Below are positions 45,667 to 55,229 of a stretch of DNA of 64,000 nucleotides, one piece after another. Position 1 is the stretch's first letter. Each line of letters starts with the position of its first letter. The position numbers and the translations under genes are program-made. The stretch is from an uncultured Shewanella sp. (GTDB lineage: Bacteria > Pseudomonadota > Gammaproteobacteria > Enterobacterales > Shewanellaceae). The notes beneath the pieces are model-generated. The model made no database searches. It was not told the origin of the DNA and saw only the letters and a program-made list of their open reading frames with translations. The stretch spans positions 62,001-126,000 of the forward strand of contig CANNEE010000004.1 in the NCBI GenBank assembly GCA_947503555.1, in the 5' to 3' direction.

Positions 45667-47343
45667 ATGTTAATAAAAACAAAGCTATATGCTAGTGGTC
45701 TGTTACTTTGTGGTCTGCTAATTGGTATCAGTATTGGTGCCTCTTGGTCGTTGAGTGGACTGTCTTCACAGTTTGATGAGATGGTTGATAAGGCTGGCAT
45801 CAGTGCTCAAAGCGCTGAAGAAACTGCCAAAGGCTCGGCTAAGGGTAGCGAACAATTAGCTGTGATTAACGCCGATATGCTCAATGTGGTCGACGGCATT
45901 AAACGTGCTAATCAGAGAACCAAACTGATCAGTAAAAAGGTGGATGACATTAATGCCACTATCACAGAACTCACTGAGACCATTGAGGAGCTATCTGAGG
46001 ATGTTACAGATGAAGATGCCCTAGCGATTCTTGAAGAGATCAGCGATGAGATAGGAGATATCAGTGAGCGCTTGCGTCGAGAAGCTTTGATTAACATTGT
46101 TGAGTCGGCCAAGAAAATGGATGAATTTAGCTTGGAAATCTCTAAGGAAGCGACCAGAGTATCTGAATTAAATAGCTTTTTAAGTCAGCAAGCGAACTTG
46201 AGTCAATCCACTACCCAAGCCAGCGCCGAAATTCAAAAACAAGCTGCAGCCGCCAATGAAGAGCTGGCATGGCTAAGTGGCATGCTGGTGACGGCACTTG
46301 TGGTGTTGGCAATCGGTTCTATAGTTGCTGTTATCTTAATGGTCAGGCTAATCATTCATCCAATTAATCAGACAGTTGAACTGATGCAAGATGTGGCTGA
46401 TGGCGAGGGAGATTTAACCCAGAGGCTGGACGCTAATGGCGATGATGAGATGGCGTTAATTGCTGGCGCATTTAATCGCTTTGTCGAGAAGATTCAAACT
46501 GTGTTGGTTGAGGTCACTGAGTCTATGTCTGCGTTAGGACAAGCTTCTCATCAGACGCTAAGTGCAATGAATGAGGGTAACTCAGCGATGCATAAGCAGC
46601 AGGCTGAGGTCGAGCAGATAGCAACGGCCATTAACCAGATGAGTGTTACGGCACAGGATGTGGCGCAAAACGCGATTGGTGCAGAAGATGCCGCTGTTGA
46701 AGTGAATAACCATGCCGATACCGGTAAACAGGTGGTCAATAATGCACTGAATTCGGTGGCTAGGCTTGCCGATGAAGTACAAAAAGCAGTGGCCGTGATA
46801 GCCAGCTTAGATCAGAAATCTACCGCTATCTATTCTGTGGTGAATGTAATTCACTCTGTGTCAGAGCAAACTAACCTGTTGGCGCTCAATGCTGCTATTG
46901 AAGCAGCTCGAGCCGGAGAGCAGGGGCGTGGTTTTGCCGTAGTGGCTGATGAAGTCAGAGCGCTGGCCGCTAAGGCAGAAACCAGTACTAGCGATATCCG
47001 CAATATTATCGATGAAATTCAAGCGCTCACTAAGGATGCTGTAGCGAGTATGGAGTCGAGTCAGGCTGCGAGTAATAGCACGCTAGAAGATGCTCAGTCG
47101 GCTAGTGGTGCCCTAGACTCGATTACGGGCTCTATGCATAAAGTGACTGAGATGAATACTCAGATAGCCCATGCTGCTAAGGAACAGACTGGGGTCACCG
47201 ATGAGTTAAACCAAAGGATTCTGCAGGTTAGCGAGTTGGCTCATCATACTTCGACTCAAGTGGCGAGTACGGTAGAAGTGTGTGAATCCCTTAATCAAAT
47301 AAGTGACAAGGTGGCTAAGCAGCTGTCTCAATTTAAAGTGTGA
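45667..47343 (+). CDS. methyl-accepting chemotaxis protein
   Basis: About 558 residues from the ATG of MLIKTKLYASG; a longer frame begins at 45634. Membrane helix (8-25), a periplasmic coiled-coil sensor (about 30-200), second helix (MLVTALVVLAIGSIVAVIL), HAMP, then the signalling hairpin [22 protein letters not shown]. It begins about 50 nt downstream of the PilJ-domain secreted gene on the same strand, so the two are probably co-expressed. Ligand unknown. Confidence 0.92.
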   Translation: MLIKTKLYASGLLLCGLLIGISIGASWSLSGLSSQFDEMVDKAGISAQSAEETAKGSAKGSEQLAVINADMLNVVDGIKRANQRTKLISKKVDDINATITELTETIEELSEDVTDEDALAILEEISDEIGDISERLRREALINIVESAKKMDEFSLEISKEATRVSELNSFLSQQANLSQSTTQASAEIQKQAAAANEELAWLSGMLVTALVVLAIGSIVAVILMVRLIIHPINQTVELMQDVADGEGDLTQRLDANGDDEMALIAGAFNRFVEKIQTVLVEVTESMSALGQASHQTLSAMNEGNSAMHKQQAEVEQIATAINQMSVTAQDVAQNAIGAEDAAVEVNNHADTGKQVVNNALNSVARLADEVQKAVAVIASLDQKSTAIYSVVNVIHSVSEQTNLLALNAAIEAARAGEQGRGFAVVADEVRALAAKAETSTSDIRNIIDEIQALTKDAVASMESSQAASNSTLEDAQSASGALDSITGSMHKVTEMNTQIAHAAKEQTGVTDELNQRILQVSELAHHTSTQVASTVEVCESLNQISDKVAKQLSQFKV

Positions 47344-47447
47344 TAACCAAAGGTAGAGCACTAATATCAGACTATCGTCTGTGTTGTACTTAGACGATGT
47401 CTGATTTAGGTTGGAAATCCTTTTTATATTTGTACAAGGAAAGGCAG

Positions 47448-47915
47448 ATGGATTCCCTAGCATTTCAAGATTGCTACCCCGATGAGCTTAGCCATTGCTT
47501 TGGCTGCGGTAAAAATAATACTAGTGGTCACCAGTTAAAGAGTTACTGGGATGGTGAGCAAACTGTGGCAAGGTTTCAGCCAGACGAGCGTCATACTGCA
47601 ATTCCAGGCTTTGTATATGGTGGCCTGTTAGCATCGCTGATTGATTGCCACGGCACTGGTAGTGCTTGCGCTGCGGCTTATCGAGCTGAAGGTCGTCCGT
47701 TAGGAAGTTTGCCTGCTCTTAGGTTTGTCACTGCCGCGCTCCATGTCGACTACCTTGCTCCCACTCCTCTTGGACCTGAACTTGAGCTAAGGGGAGAAAT
47801 CATAGAGGTAAAGCCGAAAAAGGTGGTGATAGATATAAGTCTATTGGCAGAAGGAGTGGTTTGCGCTAAAGGTCAGGTTATCGCGGTTAAAATGCCAGAT
47901 ACCATGGTGCTTTAA
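47448..47915 (+). CDS. PaaI-type hotdog thioesterase
   Basis: About 155 residues from the ATG of MDSLAFQDCY (AAGGAAAGG upstream); an in-frame ATG 17 codons earlier is less likely. The hotdog core is clear (GFVYGGLLASLIDCHGTGSA ... LHVDYLAPTPLG), plus an N-terminal CFGCGKNN pair of cysteines. Probably hydrolyses acyl-CoA. The substrate is unknown. Confidence 0.8.
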   Translation: MDSLAFQDCYPDELSHCFGCGKNNTSGHQLKSYWDGEQTVARFQPDERHTAIPGFVYGGLLASLIDCHGTGSACAAAYRAEGRPLGSLPALRFVTAALHVDYLAPTPLGPELELRGEIIEVKPKKVVIDISLLAEGVVCAKGQVIAVKMPDTMVL

Positions 47916-47940
47916 GTGAGCAAAGATTAAAGACAGTTAA

Positions 47941-47966
47941 AAAGCCCAAACATGAGTTTGGGCTTT
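47941..47966. terminator. bidirectional terminator
   Basis: AAAGCCCAAAC and GTTTGGGCTTT, 11-bp stem, 4-nt loop, A/T flanks; between the hotdog gene and convergent DUF3157 gene. Confidence 0.9.
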
Positions 47967-47993
47967 ATTATTGTTGAGCCAGCTTTGTTCTTA

Positions 47994-48620
47994 TTATCGA
48001 GTCTCTACTTCTAGGATTCTTATGCTTAGCATCTGCTTGCTCCAGCGGGATTTATCTATGCCTTCAACCCAGATGGTGCGACTAGGACGGGTTTGACCTT
48101 TTCTCAGATAGGTATCCGCAATGCGGTAGCTGGCAATCCAAGGTTTAATGATTTGGGTATCCATTTCACGTCCATTGTCACCATAGAAAGTCACTTGAGC
48201 CTCAACTATGACTACACCCTGTGAGTTCTTACTGCTTAGCTCAAAGTCTAGTCCAAGCTCATCACCGCGCCACTTGGCGTTTTTAAAGCTGACCTTTACA
48301 CCATCTTTAGCCGCTGAGCTTAGTAGGCCAGCTTGAATAAGGTTGGCGCTGGTCATTACCTTAGGTGTATTTGGTGGCTGAGGTGCTGCAGCTTGAGGAG
48401 CTTGAACCTGAGGCGTTTGCACAGTGGAATTTTCAGCTATTGGAGTGGGCTGAGATGGGGCCTGGTCAATTAATACGTACTCCCAAGTAAAATCATCCTT
48501 GAGAACAACTTTGGCGCCATTTTCCAATGTTACTGTGGCAACATCATCGGCTAGGCTAGGAAAAGCCAATGCTAGACAGCCAATAATTGAAGTGCGTATT
48601 AGTGTTTTTAACATAATCAT
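47994..48620 (-). CDS. DUF3157 family periplasmic protein
   Basis: 208 residues: signal peptide (to about SLA|DD), a short beta-hairpin start (ENGAKVVLKDDFTWEYV), a P/Q/A-rich linker (about 58-87) and a C-terminal beta-rich domain. The family is found in Vibrio and Shewanella, function unknown. Start at MIMLKT with AAGG upstream, or two codons in. Confidence 0.8.
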   Translation of the reverse strand: MIMLKTLIRTSIIGCLALAFPSLADDVATVTLENGAKVVLKDDFTWEYVLIDQAPSQPTPIAENSTVQTPQVQAPQAAAPQPPNTPKVMTSANLIQAGLLSSAAKDGVKVSFKNAKWRGDELGLDFELSSKNSQGVVIVEAQVTFYGDNGREMDTQIIKPWIASYRIADTYLRKGQTRPSRTIWVEGIDKSRWSKQMLSIRILEVETR

Positions 48621-48754
48621 TTTACCTTAAGCGTATCGACTGGACTAAGATAACCACAGTGGTCGCTTGAAGTCATCATTTATTTAGTTTATTCAATTGA
48701 TTGGAAATCAGGGTAAACTAGCAGCGTAAAATATTTATACCTATGAGGTGAATT

Positions 48755-50014
48755 GTGGATCAAGAGTTGAGAAGTCAGATTGCAGTGTGGCTCAAGGATT
48801 TTGGTGTAGAAAGCCAAGCCTCTGGCTGGTTATCTCTATCTACGAGTGTGTTGATCTCCCTCGTTATCGCTTTAGTGAGCTATATCGTGGTACGAAGGGT
48901 CGTGGTTAAAGCCATGAATATCGTCATTCAAAAGTCAAAGGTGACTTGGGATGATGTGTTTATGCGCCATAAGGTATTGGAGAAATTTGCGCTCTTGATA
49001 CCTGTGATAGTGTTGAACTTGCTGTTACCCATAGCCTTAACGACCCATCCTGTTATTGCTTCCTTGGTTGATCGTCTCTTAAGTGTCAGCATCGTGGTGT
49101 TGATGATCTCTAGCATTTATGTGGTGTTGGATGCCTTTAATGAGATTGCCGATGTTAAGCTTATTAGTCGCCGCTTACCCATCAAAAGTTTTGTGCAACT
49201 GTTTAAGTTGTTCCTATTTATCGTCGGCATCATTTTGGTGGTGTCTGTTATCGCCGAGCAGTCTCCACTTTACTTTCTAAGTGGTTTAGGTGTCTTAACA
49301 GGTTTAATCATGTTGGTGTTCCGAGACACCATTTTAGGCTTTGTTGCAGGCATTCAGCTGGCAGCTAACCGTATGGTGAGTCCAGGGGACTGGATCGAAA
49401 TGCCTAAATATGGCGCCGATGGTGTAGTAGAGGAAGTCTCTTTAACCACAGTGAAAGTGAGAAACTGGGATAACACTATTACCATGATCCCAGCCTATGC
49501 GCTGGTATCCGATGCTTTTAAGAACTGGCGAGGCATGTCAGAGTCTGGTGGACGTCGAATTAAGCGTTCAGTGTCCCTCGATGTACAAAGTGTACGATTT
49601 TTGAAACCTGATGACTTACAACGCCTCAAGCGTTTCAAACTATTGCAGGGCTATTTAGAGGAGAAAGCTGCAGAGCTTGAGCTGGTGAATGCACAATTTA
49701 CCGAGGAAGACTTAACCCTTAATGGTCGCTGGTTTACCAATATTGGCACCTTTAGAGCCTATCTTGTGGCTTATCTAAAGCAGCATGAGCAGATCCATCA
49801 GAATATGACCTTATTAGTGCGTCAGTTGGCGCCTACGAGCCAAGGCGTTGGCATAGAGATCTATATCTTTTCAAAAGATACTCGCTGGGTGCAGTATGAA
49901 GATATTCAGGCGGATATCTTTGATCATATCTTTGCTATATTGCCTGAATTTGATTTGCGCATGTATCAGCAGCCAAGCGGCGCCGATATGCGTCAGTGGC
50001 TAGAAAAAAGCTAG
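48755..50014 (+). CDS. MscS-family mechanosensitive channel (YbdG-like)
   Basis: 419 residues from GTG (ribosome site GAGGTGAA). Five or so membrane helices, then the MscS TM3/beta domain (LGVLTGLIMLVFRDTILGFVAGIQLAANRMVSPGDWIEMPKYGADGVVEEVSLTTVKVRNWDNT) and a C-terminal domain typical of YbdG. Opens on osmotic downshock in relatives. It stands alone. Confidence 0.9.
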   Translation: MDQELRSQIAVWLKDFGVESQASGWLSLSTSVLISLVIALVSYIVVRRVVVKAMNIVIQKSKVTWDDVFMRHKVLEKFALLIPVIVLNLLLPIALTTHPVIASLVDRLLSVSIVVLMISSIYVVLDAFNEIADVKLISRRLPIKSFVQLFKLFLFIVGIILVVSVIAEQSPLYFLSGLGVLTGLIMLVFRDTILGFVAGIQLAANRMVSPGDWIEMPKYGADGVVEEVSLTTVKVRNWDNTITMIPAYALVSDAFKNWRGMSESGGRRIKRSVSLDVQSVRFLKPDDLQRLKRFKLLQGYLEEKAAELELVNAQFTEEDLTLNGRWFTNIGTFRAYLVAYLKQHEQIHQNMTLLVRQLAPTSQGVGIEIYIFSKDTRWVQYEDIQADIFDHIFAILPEFDLRMYQQPSGADMRQWLEKS

Positions 50015-50063
50015 TGCCAAGCCAAGATCAGCTTGCTTGAACTAATGTGGCTTTATGGACTAA

Positions 50064-50630
50064 TCAATCCTGTGAATATTGAGGGATGACTTTAGGGAAT
50101 CGGCCTTCAACAGAGCGGAAAAAGTCCAGCAGCTGGTTCATCTCTTGCGTGATATCGCCAGTCGCTTGAAGTGGCTGGCGAATGACCACTTGGCGCCTAC
50201 CAAAATCAAACCCCACGGCAATAATTGGCACTTGAGCTTTAACGGCAATATGATAAAAACCTGTTTTCCAGCGCCTAACAGCGCTACGGGTACCTTCAGG
50301 AGCAAGGGCGAGTTTAAAATCAGGATGTTGCTGGAAAATATCAGCAACAGCGTCGACAAGGTTATTGTTTTTTCTTCTATCAACTGGGTGACCACCTAGC
50401 GCCTTAAAGAACCAGCCCCAAAGAGGATGAAACAGTTGATGTTTAGCAAGAAAATTAACCTTGATGGCGAGCGCCCCTCTGGCAACAACACCTAATACAA
50501 AGTCCCAATTACTGGTGTGTGGGCCAACTATCATAATGTATTGCTTGCTATTGGGAAGCTGACCGTTAATTTTCCAACCAAAGATGTTTAGTAGCCAAAG
50601 GCAAATTGCTTGTATCATGGTGATTGTCAT
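50064..50630 (-). CDS. PlsC-like acyltransferase
   Basis: 188 residues of the 1-acyl-glycerol-3-phosphate acyltransferase fold: HTSNWD (HxxxxD, block I), GGHPVDRR, and the PEGTR block III. Transfers an acyl chain to a glycerolipid or related acceptor at the membrane. It is shorter than typical PlsC (about 240 aa) and may acylate another lipid. Confidence 0.8.
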   Translation of the reverse strand: MTITMIQAICLWLLNIFGWKINGQLPNSKQYIMIVGPHTSNWDFVLGVVARGALAIKVNFLAKHQLFHPLWGWFFKALGGHPVDRRKNNNLVDAVADIFQQHPDFKLALAPEGTRSAVRRWKTGFYHIAVKAQVPIIAVGFDFGRRQVVIRQPLQATGDITQEMNQLLDFFRSVEGRFPKVIPQYSQD

Positions 50631-50717
50631 TTGTTTTACTTATTATTGATTATTGTATTGTAAAACCTGTCTCTTGGCTTAGTTGAGAAGGCATATTTAT
50701 CCAAGGAAAGTGTGACT

Positions 50718-51173
50718 ATGATAAAAAAAGTACTCTTCATTTTGATGGCTTTAGCTTTTTATCATGATGCCCATGGGAGCTCTGTTGTTCAACCCATAGT
50801 GAATAGTGAGATTCAAACACAGATTACGAATGTCATTAAGTCACAGGAAGCGGCGTGGAATCGAGGAGATCTTGATGCTTATATGCAAGGTTATTGGCAG
50901 GATGAAAAAATGCGCTTTGTCACTAACTCTCGATTTAGGTTTGGTTGGCATGACACTTTAGCCTTGTATAAAAAGCATTATCCTGATGCAGAGGCTTTGG
51001 GTAAGTTACGCTTTACTATCCATGATATTCAGGTATTAAGTGAAAAGGCTGCTATGGTCGTTGGACGTTGGGAGCTAGACCGCACCAAAGATAATCCGAA
51101 AGGCGTGTTCACTTTGTTAGTTGAAAATAAGCAGGGGAGTTGGGTCATCACCCATGACCACACCTCTGAATAG
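50718..51173 (+). CDS. periplasmic NTF2-like (DUF4440) protein
   Basis: About 151 residues. Signal peptide (MIKKVLFILMALAFYHDAHG), then an NTF2/DUF4440 fold: EAAWNRGDLDAYMQGYWQDEKMRFV and GVFTLLVENKQGSWVITHDHTSE. The GTG two codons upstream is an alternative start. Function unknown for these secreted members. Confidence 0.75.
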   Translation: MIKKVLFILMALAFYHDAHGSSVVQPIVNSEIQTQITNVIKSQEAAWNRGDLDAYMQGYWQDEKMRFVTNSRFRFGWHDTLALYKKHYPDAEALGKLRFTIHDIQVLSEKAAMVVGRWELDRTKDNPKGVFTLLVENKQGSWVITHDHTSE

Positions 51174-51205
51174 ACTAAAGTGCAATAATCTATGACTTGC
51201 CTTTA

Positions 51206-51251
51206 CCATTAGTTTTTTCTAATATCTTGTGGGATTAGAAAAAACTAATGG
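51206..51251. repeat. 18-bp perfect inverted repeat between two genes
   Basis: CCATTAGTTTTTTCTAAT (51206-51223) and its exact complement (51234-51251) around 10 nt. It ends only 14 nt before the next ATG. A U-run does not follow, so it is not a normal terminator of the NTF2-like gene. Confidence 0.7.
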
Positions 51252-51265
51252 ATTGGTGAGCCCCT

Positions 51266-51847
51266 ATGAAAAAACTACCCTCAGAACAGCTCAAATTGCT
51301 ATTAATTATTAGTTCTGGTCTAGTTGTCAGCTCGAGTGTGATCGCAAAACCAAGTGCAGATAGGTTAGAACAGGAAGCTAAGACGATCGTGAAGCAATTC
51401 GCTAGTCAGCTGAAACCTAAGTTGAAACAAGCCATGATGCAAGGAGGACCGATGCAGGCCGTTGAGGTTTGCGCTGAGCAGGCCCCAAAAATTGCGCAAT
51501 CGTTATCTTTGCAGACAGGTTGGCAGGTGCGCAGAGTGAGCTTAAACAATCGTAATTCAGAGGCTGTGCCAAATAGTTGGGAGCGACAAGTGTTATCTGA
51601 TTATGAGAGTCAATTATTGTCGGACTCGACAGTGAAACTATCAGCCTATTCAAACCTAGTGGATGGTGAGTATCGTTTTATGAAACCACAACTTGTCGAG
51701 CCGCTGTGTTTAACTTGCCATGGCACTAAGATTGAAGGGGCTCTACAGGATAAAATTCATCTTCACTATCCAAATGATAAGGCCATGGGTTACCAGTTAG
51801 GCCAAATTCGAGGTGCTTTTAGTTTATCGAAGAAGCTAGCTGAGTAA
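51266..51847 (+). CDS. DUF3365 haem-binding periplasmic protein
   Basis: 193 residues: signal peptide (1-27) and a DUF3365/Tll0287-like domain with a c-type haem motif CLTCH (near 151-155). The family is considered a haem-based or redox sensor or an electron carrier. The C-terminal half carries the haem site; no membrane helix follows. A long perfect hairpin lies immediately upstream of its ribosome site (GGTGAG). Confidence 0.8.
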   Translation: MKKLPSEQLKLLLIISSGLVVSSSVIAKPSADRLEQEAKTIVKQFASQLKPKLKQAMMQGGPMQAVEVCAEQAPKIAQSLSLQTGWQVRRVSLNNRNSEAVPNSWERQVLSDYESQLLSDSTVKLSAYSNLVDGEYRFMKPQLVEPLCLTCHGTKIEGALQDKIHLHYPNDKAMGYQLGQIRGAFSLSKKLAE

Positions 51848-51849
51848 GG

Positions 51850-52602
51850 TTATAGGCTAAAGTCTTGGCGGCCGAGTTGCCGGCCTTTGCCATCGTATCT
51901 GACTTCAGTGAAGTGATACTGACCTAGTTTATTCAAGGTGATGATGCTGGTGGAGCGGGTGCCGTACTCATTATGGTGAATATAGATGGACGAAAGACGT
52001 CGTTCCCATTCTAGGGCGATGCCTGTTTCCGGCAACAGTTCATCGGATGCTTGAGTCTCATCTTTCATTAGCTCGATTAATTCATCGATACACAGTGTTT
52101 TTTGTTGTGTAATCAAGGCTTCTAGGGCTTGTTCTCCCTTTGCCATTTTAGGCCATATATCGTCCATCGCACCGTTACTCACGCTGTGGAAACCCTGGGT
52201 TAAATGCACGAGTGCTTGGCTTGCACTATTAAAACAGTAATATCCATCATTGTGAGTAAAGACAAGGTTAAAAGGGTTGTAATTGTGGGCGTGATTTTGC
52301 AGCCAGTTAAGAAAGTTTGCCCCATGATTGGACTCAAGCGCCTTGATGACGAGCTCACCACGGCTCTTCATATCATTCGATTGTGTAGCATTTCTTAGAT
52401 TGGTTAAGGCGGCAATTTGTCCTTGCCGATTTATGCCTAGCCATGAGCCTCCAGCTTGAAGATCTTTTCCTGCCAGTATCTGCTCACTTGGCGGCCAAAA
52501 GTGTGCTGGGGCAGTCGGTCTATGGTGAAACTCGTCTCGATTAGCACAGAGAATTAAGGGGTAATCAGGATGAGTGTCTATTGCTAAAAATAAGATACAC
52601 AT
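51850..52602 (-). CDS. NRDE (TANGO2-like) protein
   Basis: 250 residues with the family's opening MCILFLAIDTHPDYPLILCANRDEF (N-R-D-E motif) and GGSWLGINRQGQIAALTNLR. Family members relate to the TANGO2 protein; the biochemical role is debated. AAGGA with 6-nt spacing precedes the ATG. Confidence 0.9.
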   Translation of the reverse strand: MCILFLAIDTHPDYPLILCANRDEFHHRPTAPAHFWPPSEQILAGKDLQAGGSWLGINRQGQIAALTNLRNATQSNDMKSRGELVIKALESNHGANFLNWLQNHAHNYNPFNLVFTHNDGYYCFNSASQALVHLTQGFHSVSNGAMDDIWPKMAKGEQALEALITQQKTLCIDELIELMKDETQASDELLPETGIALEWERRLSSIYIHHNEYGTRSTSIITLNKLGQYHFTEVRYDGKGRQLGRQDFSL

Positions 52603-52687
52603 ATCGATTCCTTGCCCCTTAATGGCTGTTAGCTAGCTATGGCCTGGTCAGTGCTAGCAATTCCTTTCAACTAAGAAAAAATATTCC

Positions 52688-54208
52688 TTAATGAGAATGA
52701 TGATGTTTATTTAGCTTAAACACAAATAGTCTGCTTAGGAATTTTCTGGGCCCTAATCTGAGTAAGCTTGCAGCGAACAGTAACGTAATAATTGTAAGAC
52801 AAATTACCTGTAAGGTGTATGGCAGGTGTAGCAAACTCTCCCAAGCTCCTAGTAGTTGAGAGGCTAAGGTAAGCAGTATAAATAACAGTCCAACTAATAG
52901 CCCTTTTTGTTTCCAGCTCATCATTTTACATTGTGCTAAGTTAAACCAAGGTGCAGCAACGAGAGGTAGTAATACCGCAATTGGCGACCATCCACTAAAG
53001 GCTAAAGATAACGCCAATACGCTTGCCCCTAGATTACAAAAACGCATAGGTAAAAATACGAATAGCAGCACGACCACTTGGGCCCAAGGGTTAGATAGTG
53101 GCATAGATGGATGACCGATAAGACTAGCTAGAATTAAGCTTAGTAATATCCAGGGAGCGCTTCGATCGACTAAGTGAGCTAAGCCAAATTGCCATGGTGA
53201 ATTGGGTAAGTCTTTGTGCGGATCGACAGGTTCGATGTTACAGAAAATAAAGTAACCGCCCATAAGCAAAGCAAAAACTAATTGCAGCAGAGCATAACTA
53301 GGGCCTAATAGAATAAAACTGATAACCAGAGCTTCAGGGCCAAGCAACCTTTGTACCCAGAGTGATTTTAGATTTTTTACATTAGGAGATAAGCCAAATT
53401 TGAATCGAGCACATGCTAGCAAATAACTCAGTAATAAAGCTGGTGCTATGGTGAGCATCCAATGGATCAGTTGTTCGCTGCCTGGCTCATGATGGTGGGC
53501 ATGATCGTGGCCGCCAGAGTCCATTAACAGCAGTATAAAGAGCAGCCCTAAACCTAACAGACTACCTACCCCAGCCTCATATTCATACTTGTCATCTTTA
53601 ACCTGGTGATGATCAACATGGGGTTGATGTAAAACAACATGAAGAATTGAACCCGTGACAAAAGCTTGTAAATAGACAGTGTTATCTAAGCTCAATTGGT
53701 TTACGAGTTGATCTCCTGCAAAATAGCCTATGCTTGTGAGTATGATCATGCCTGTTAATACTATGCTGGCCCACCGGGTACCCACTTGGGGCTTTAGTAG
53801 CCACCAGATAGCGACCCCTACGGGTAGTCGATGCAGAATGATCCCTAATGCCAGCAGGCTAGAATTGCCTTCTTGTTGTGCAAGCACCATAGCGCCGCCA
53901 TCGGTTAGGGTGTGAAGTAGTAAACCTGTGACTCCTAACCCTAGTGTTAGGTTATGGGTGACTTCACTATACTGGTGAAATAGCTTTTCGCTGGCAGTCG
54001 GTCCCCAAAGGCCTAAAATGACAAATAAAATGGCTGTCAGTCCGCCATGTTGTAGCAGTTCTGGAAGAATATGGATAAGAACTAAGCCGCCAAGGGATAC
54101 AAAGATAAAACCATCCAATCCTTTATGAAGGCCGCTACCTGAAGAAAAATAGCGATAAAAAACTGGGCCTAGTAATAGTGCAATACAGCTAGCAATAAGA
54201 TAAAGCAT
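52688..54208 (-). CDS. ZIP-like membrane protein fused to a C-terminal membrane domain
   Basis: 506 residues, about 14 membrane helices. The N-terminal ~210 residues resemble a ZIP metal transporter: TM4-like HTLTDGGAMVLAQ (as HNFxDG) and TM5-like ILHRLPVGVAIWW (as HELPEG), with the second metal-ligand Glu replaced. A His-rich loop (GGHDHAHHHEPGSEQ) follows. The C-terminal ~250 residues form a second membrane domain of unknown type, ending NKHHHSH. It may be a metal permease or a metal-sensing relative; substrate not known. Confidence 0.65.
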   Translation of the reverse strand: MLYLIASCIALLLGPVFYRYFSSGSGLHKGLDGFIFVSLGGLVLIHILPELLQHGGLTAILFVILGLWGPTASEKLFHQYSEVTHNLTLGLGVTGLLLHTLTDGGAMVLAQQEGNSSLLALGIILHRLPVGVAIWWLLKPQVGTRWASIVLTGMIILTSIGYFAGDQLVNQLSLDNTVYLQAFVTGSILHVVLHQPHVDHHQVKDDKYEYEAGVGSLLGLGLLFILLLMDSGGHDHAHHHEPGSEQLIHWMLTIAPALLLSYLLACARFKFGLSPNVKNLKSLWVQRLLGPEALVISFILLGPSYALLQLVFALLMGGYFIFCNIEPVDPHKDLPNSPWQFGLAHLVDRSAPWILLSLILASLIGHPSMPLSNPWAQVVVLLFVFLPMRFCNLGASVLALSLAFSGWSPIAVLLPLVAAPWFNLAQCKMMSWKQKGLLVGLLFILLTLASQLLGAWESLLHLPYTLQVICLTIITLLFAASLLRLGPRKFLSRLFVFKLNKHHHSH

Positions 54209-54433
54209 GAATTCCAGAGCAGAGTGTCGCAGATAAAGAAAGACAGTATATCAGCTGATATAGAAATGAGCAGTTCCAGCGTGAAAATTTACACAGATAA
54301 ATGCTTGTTTTTCTTTCTTTGCTAGGTGATAAAGATCCCGTTTTAGTCGAAATCGCAGTAAATCTCTCTCTTGCTTCACGAAAAGACGATACAATATGAG
54401 CATATTGTTCACTATTTCTGAAGCACTCCCTCA

Positions 54434-55027
54434 ATGGATATATTGTCTGCAGCGCTCATGTTGTTCCTCATTATGGATCCACTGGGCAACTTACCTGTTT
54501 TTGCCTCAATTTTGCGTCACATTGATGCCAAAAAGCGCCGTAAAGTTTTAATCAGAGAGCTGATTATCTCGCTCATTATTATGCTGTTATTTCTTTATAC
54601 GGGCGAGGCAATGCTCAACGTATTGAGCTTAAGATCTGAGTCTGTCAGTATCGCTGGGGGCATTATTCTGTTTCTGATTGCTATTAGAATGATTTTTCCT
54701 CAGCCAGGTGGTGTCGTTGGCTTGGCCGCAGGTGAAGAACCTTTCATTGTACCTTTAGCGGTTCCCTTAATGGCTGGGCCATCTATTTTGGCGGCGCTGA
54801 TTTTGTTAGCTCATACTGATGGAACTCGTATGATGGACTGGACCATAGCTTTGATAATAGCTTGGTCGTTGAGCTCCATTATTCTAATGTTCTATAAACT
54901 CTTTAGTCGTTTACTTGGTGAAAAGGGATTGACTGCTGTAGAACGATTAATGGGTATGGTGCTGGTGATGATTTCAGTACAGATGTTACTCGATGGCATT
55001 ACCAGCTATATGGCTCAAATTGGATAA
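54434..55027 (+). CDS. yhgN: MarC/YhgN-family membrane protein
   Basis: 197 residues, matching E. coli YhgN in length and sequence (LILIMDPLGNLPVFASIL, GEEPFIVPLAVPLMAGPSILAALILL, GEKGLTAVERLMGMVLVM). Six membrane helices. Grouped with the NAAT/MarC proteins, whose transport role is doubtful. Diverges from the ZIP-like gene. Confidence 0.9.
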   Translation: MDILSAALMLFLIMDPLGNLPVFASILRHIDAKKRRKVLIRELIISLIIMLLFLYTGEAMLNVLSLRSESVSIAGGIILFLIAIRMIFPQPGGVVGLAAGEEPFIVPLAVPLMAGPSILAALILLAHTDGTRMMDWTIALIIAWSLSSIILMFYKLFSRLLGEKGLTAVERLMGMVLVMISVQMLLDGITSYMAQIG

Positions 55028-55091
55028 TTGCCACGTACCAAGGTTGAGTTATGAATGTAAACTTGGCCTAAAGCTGACCTTTTCTACCAAT

Positions 55092-55117
55092 AACCATCAT
55101 ATTCTTGATGGTTTTTT
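55092..55117 (+). terminator. terminator of yhgN
   Basis: AACCATCA-TATTCT-TGATGGTT, then TTTT, about 65 nt past the stop. Confidence 0.8.
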
Positions 55118-55229
55118 ATTCTTTTACTGAACCTTAGCTGAACCTAGCGCAAGTTTAGAACTTCTTTGTTAGAAATTGGTCTAACCAAAGGTTAGCCTTA
55201 TGTTTTCAATTTGTGAATGGAGGTGGGTG

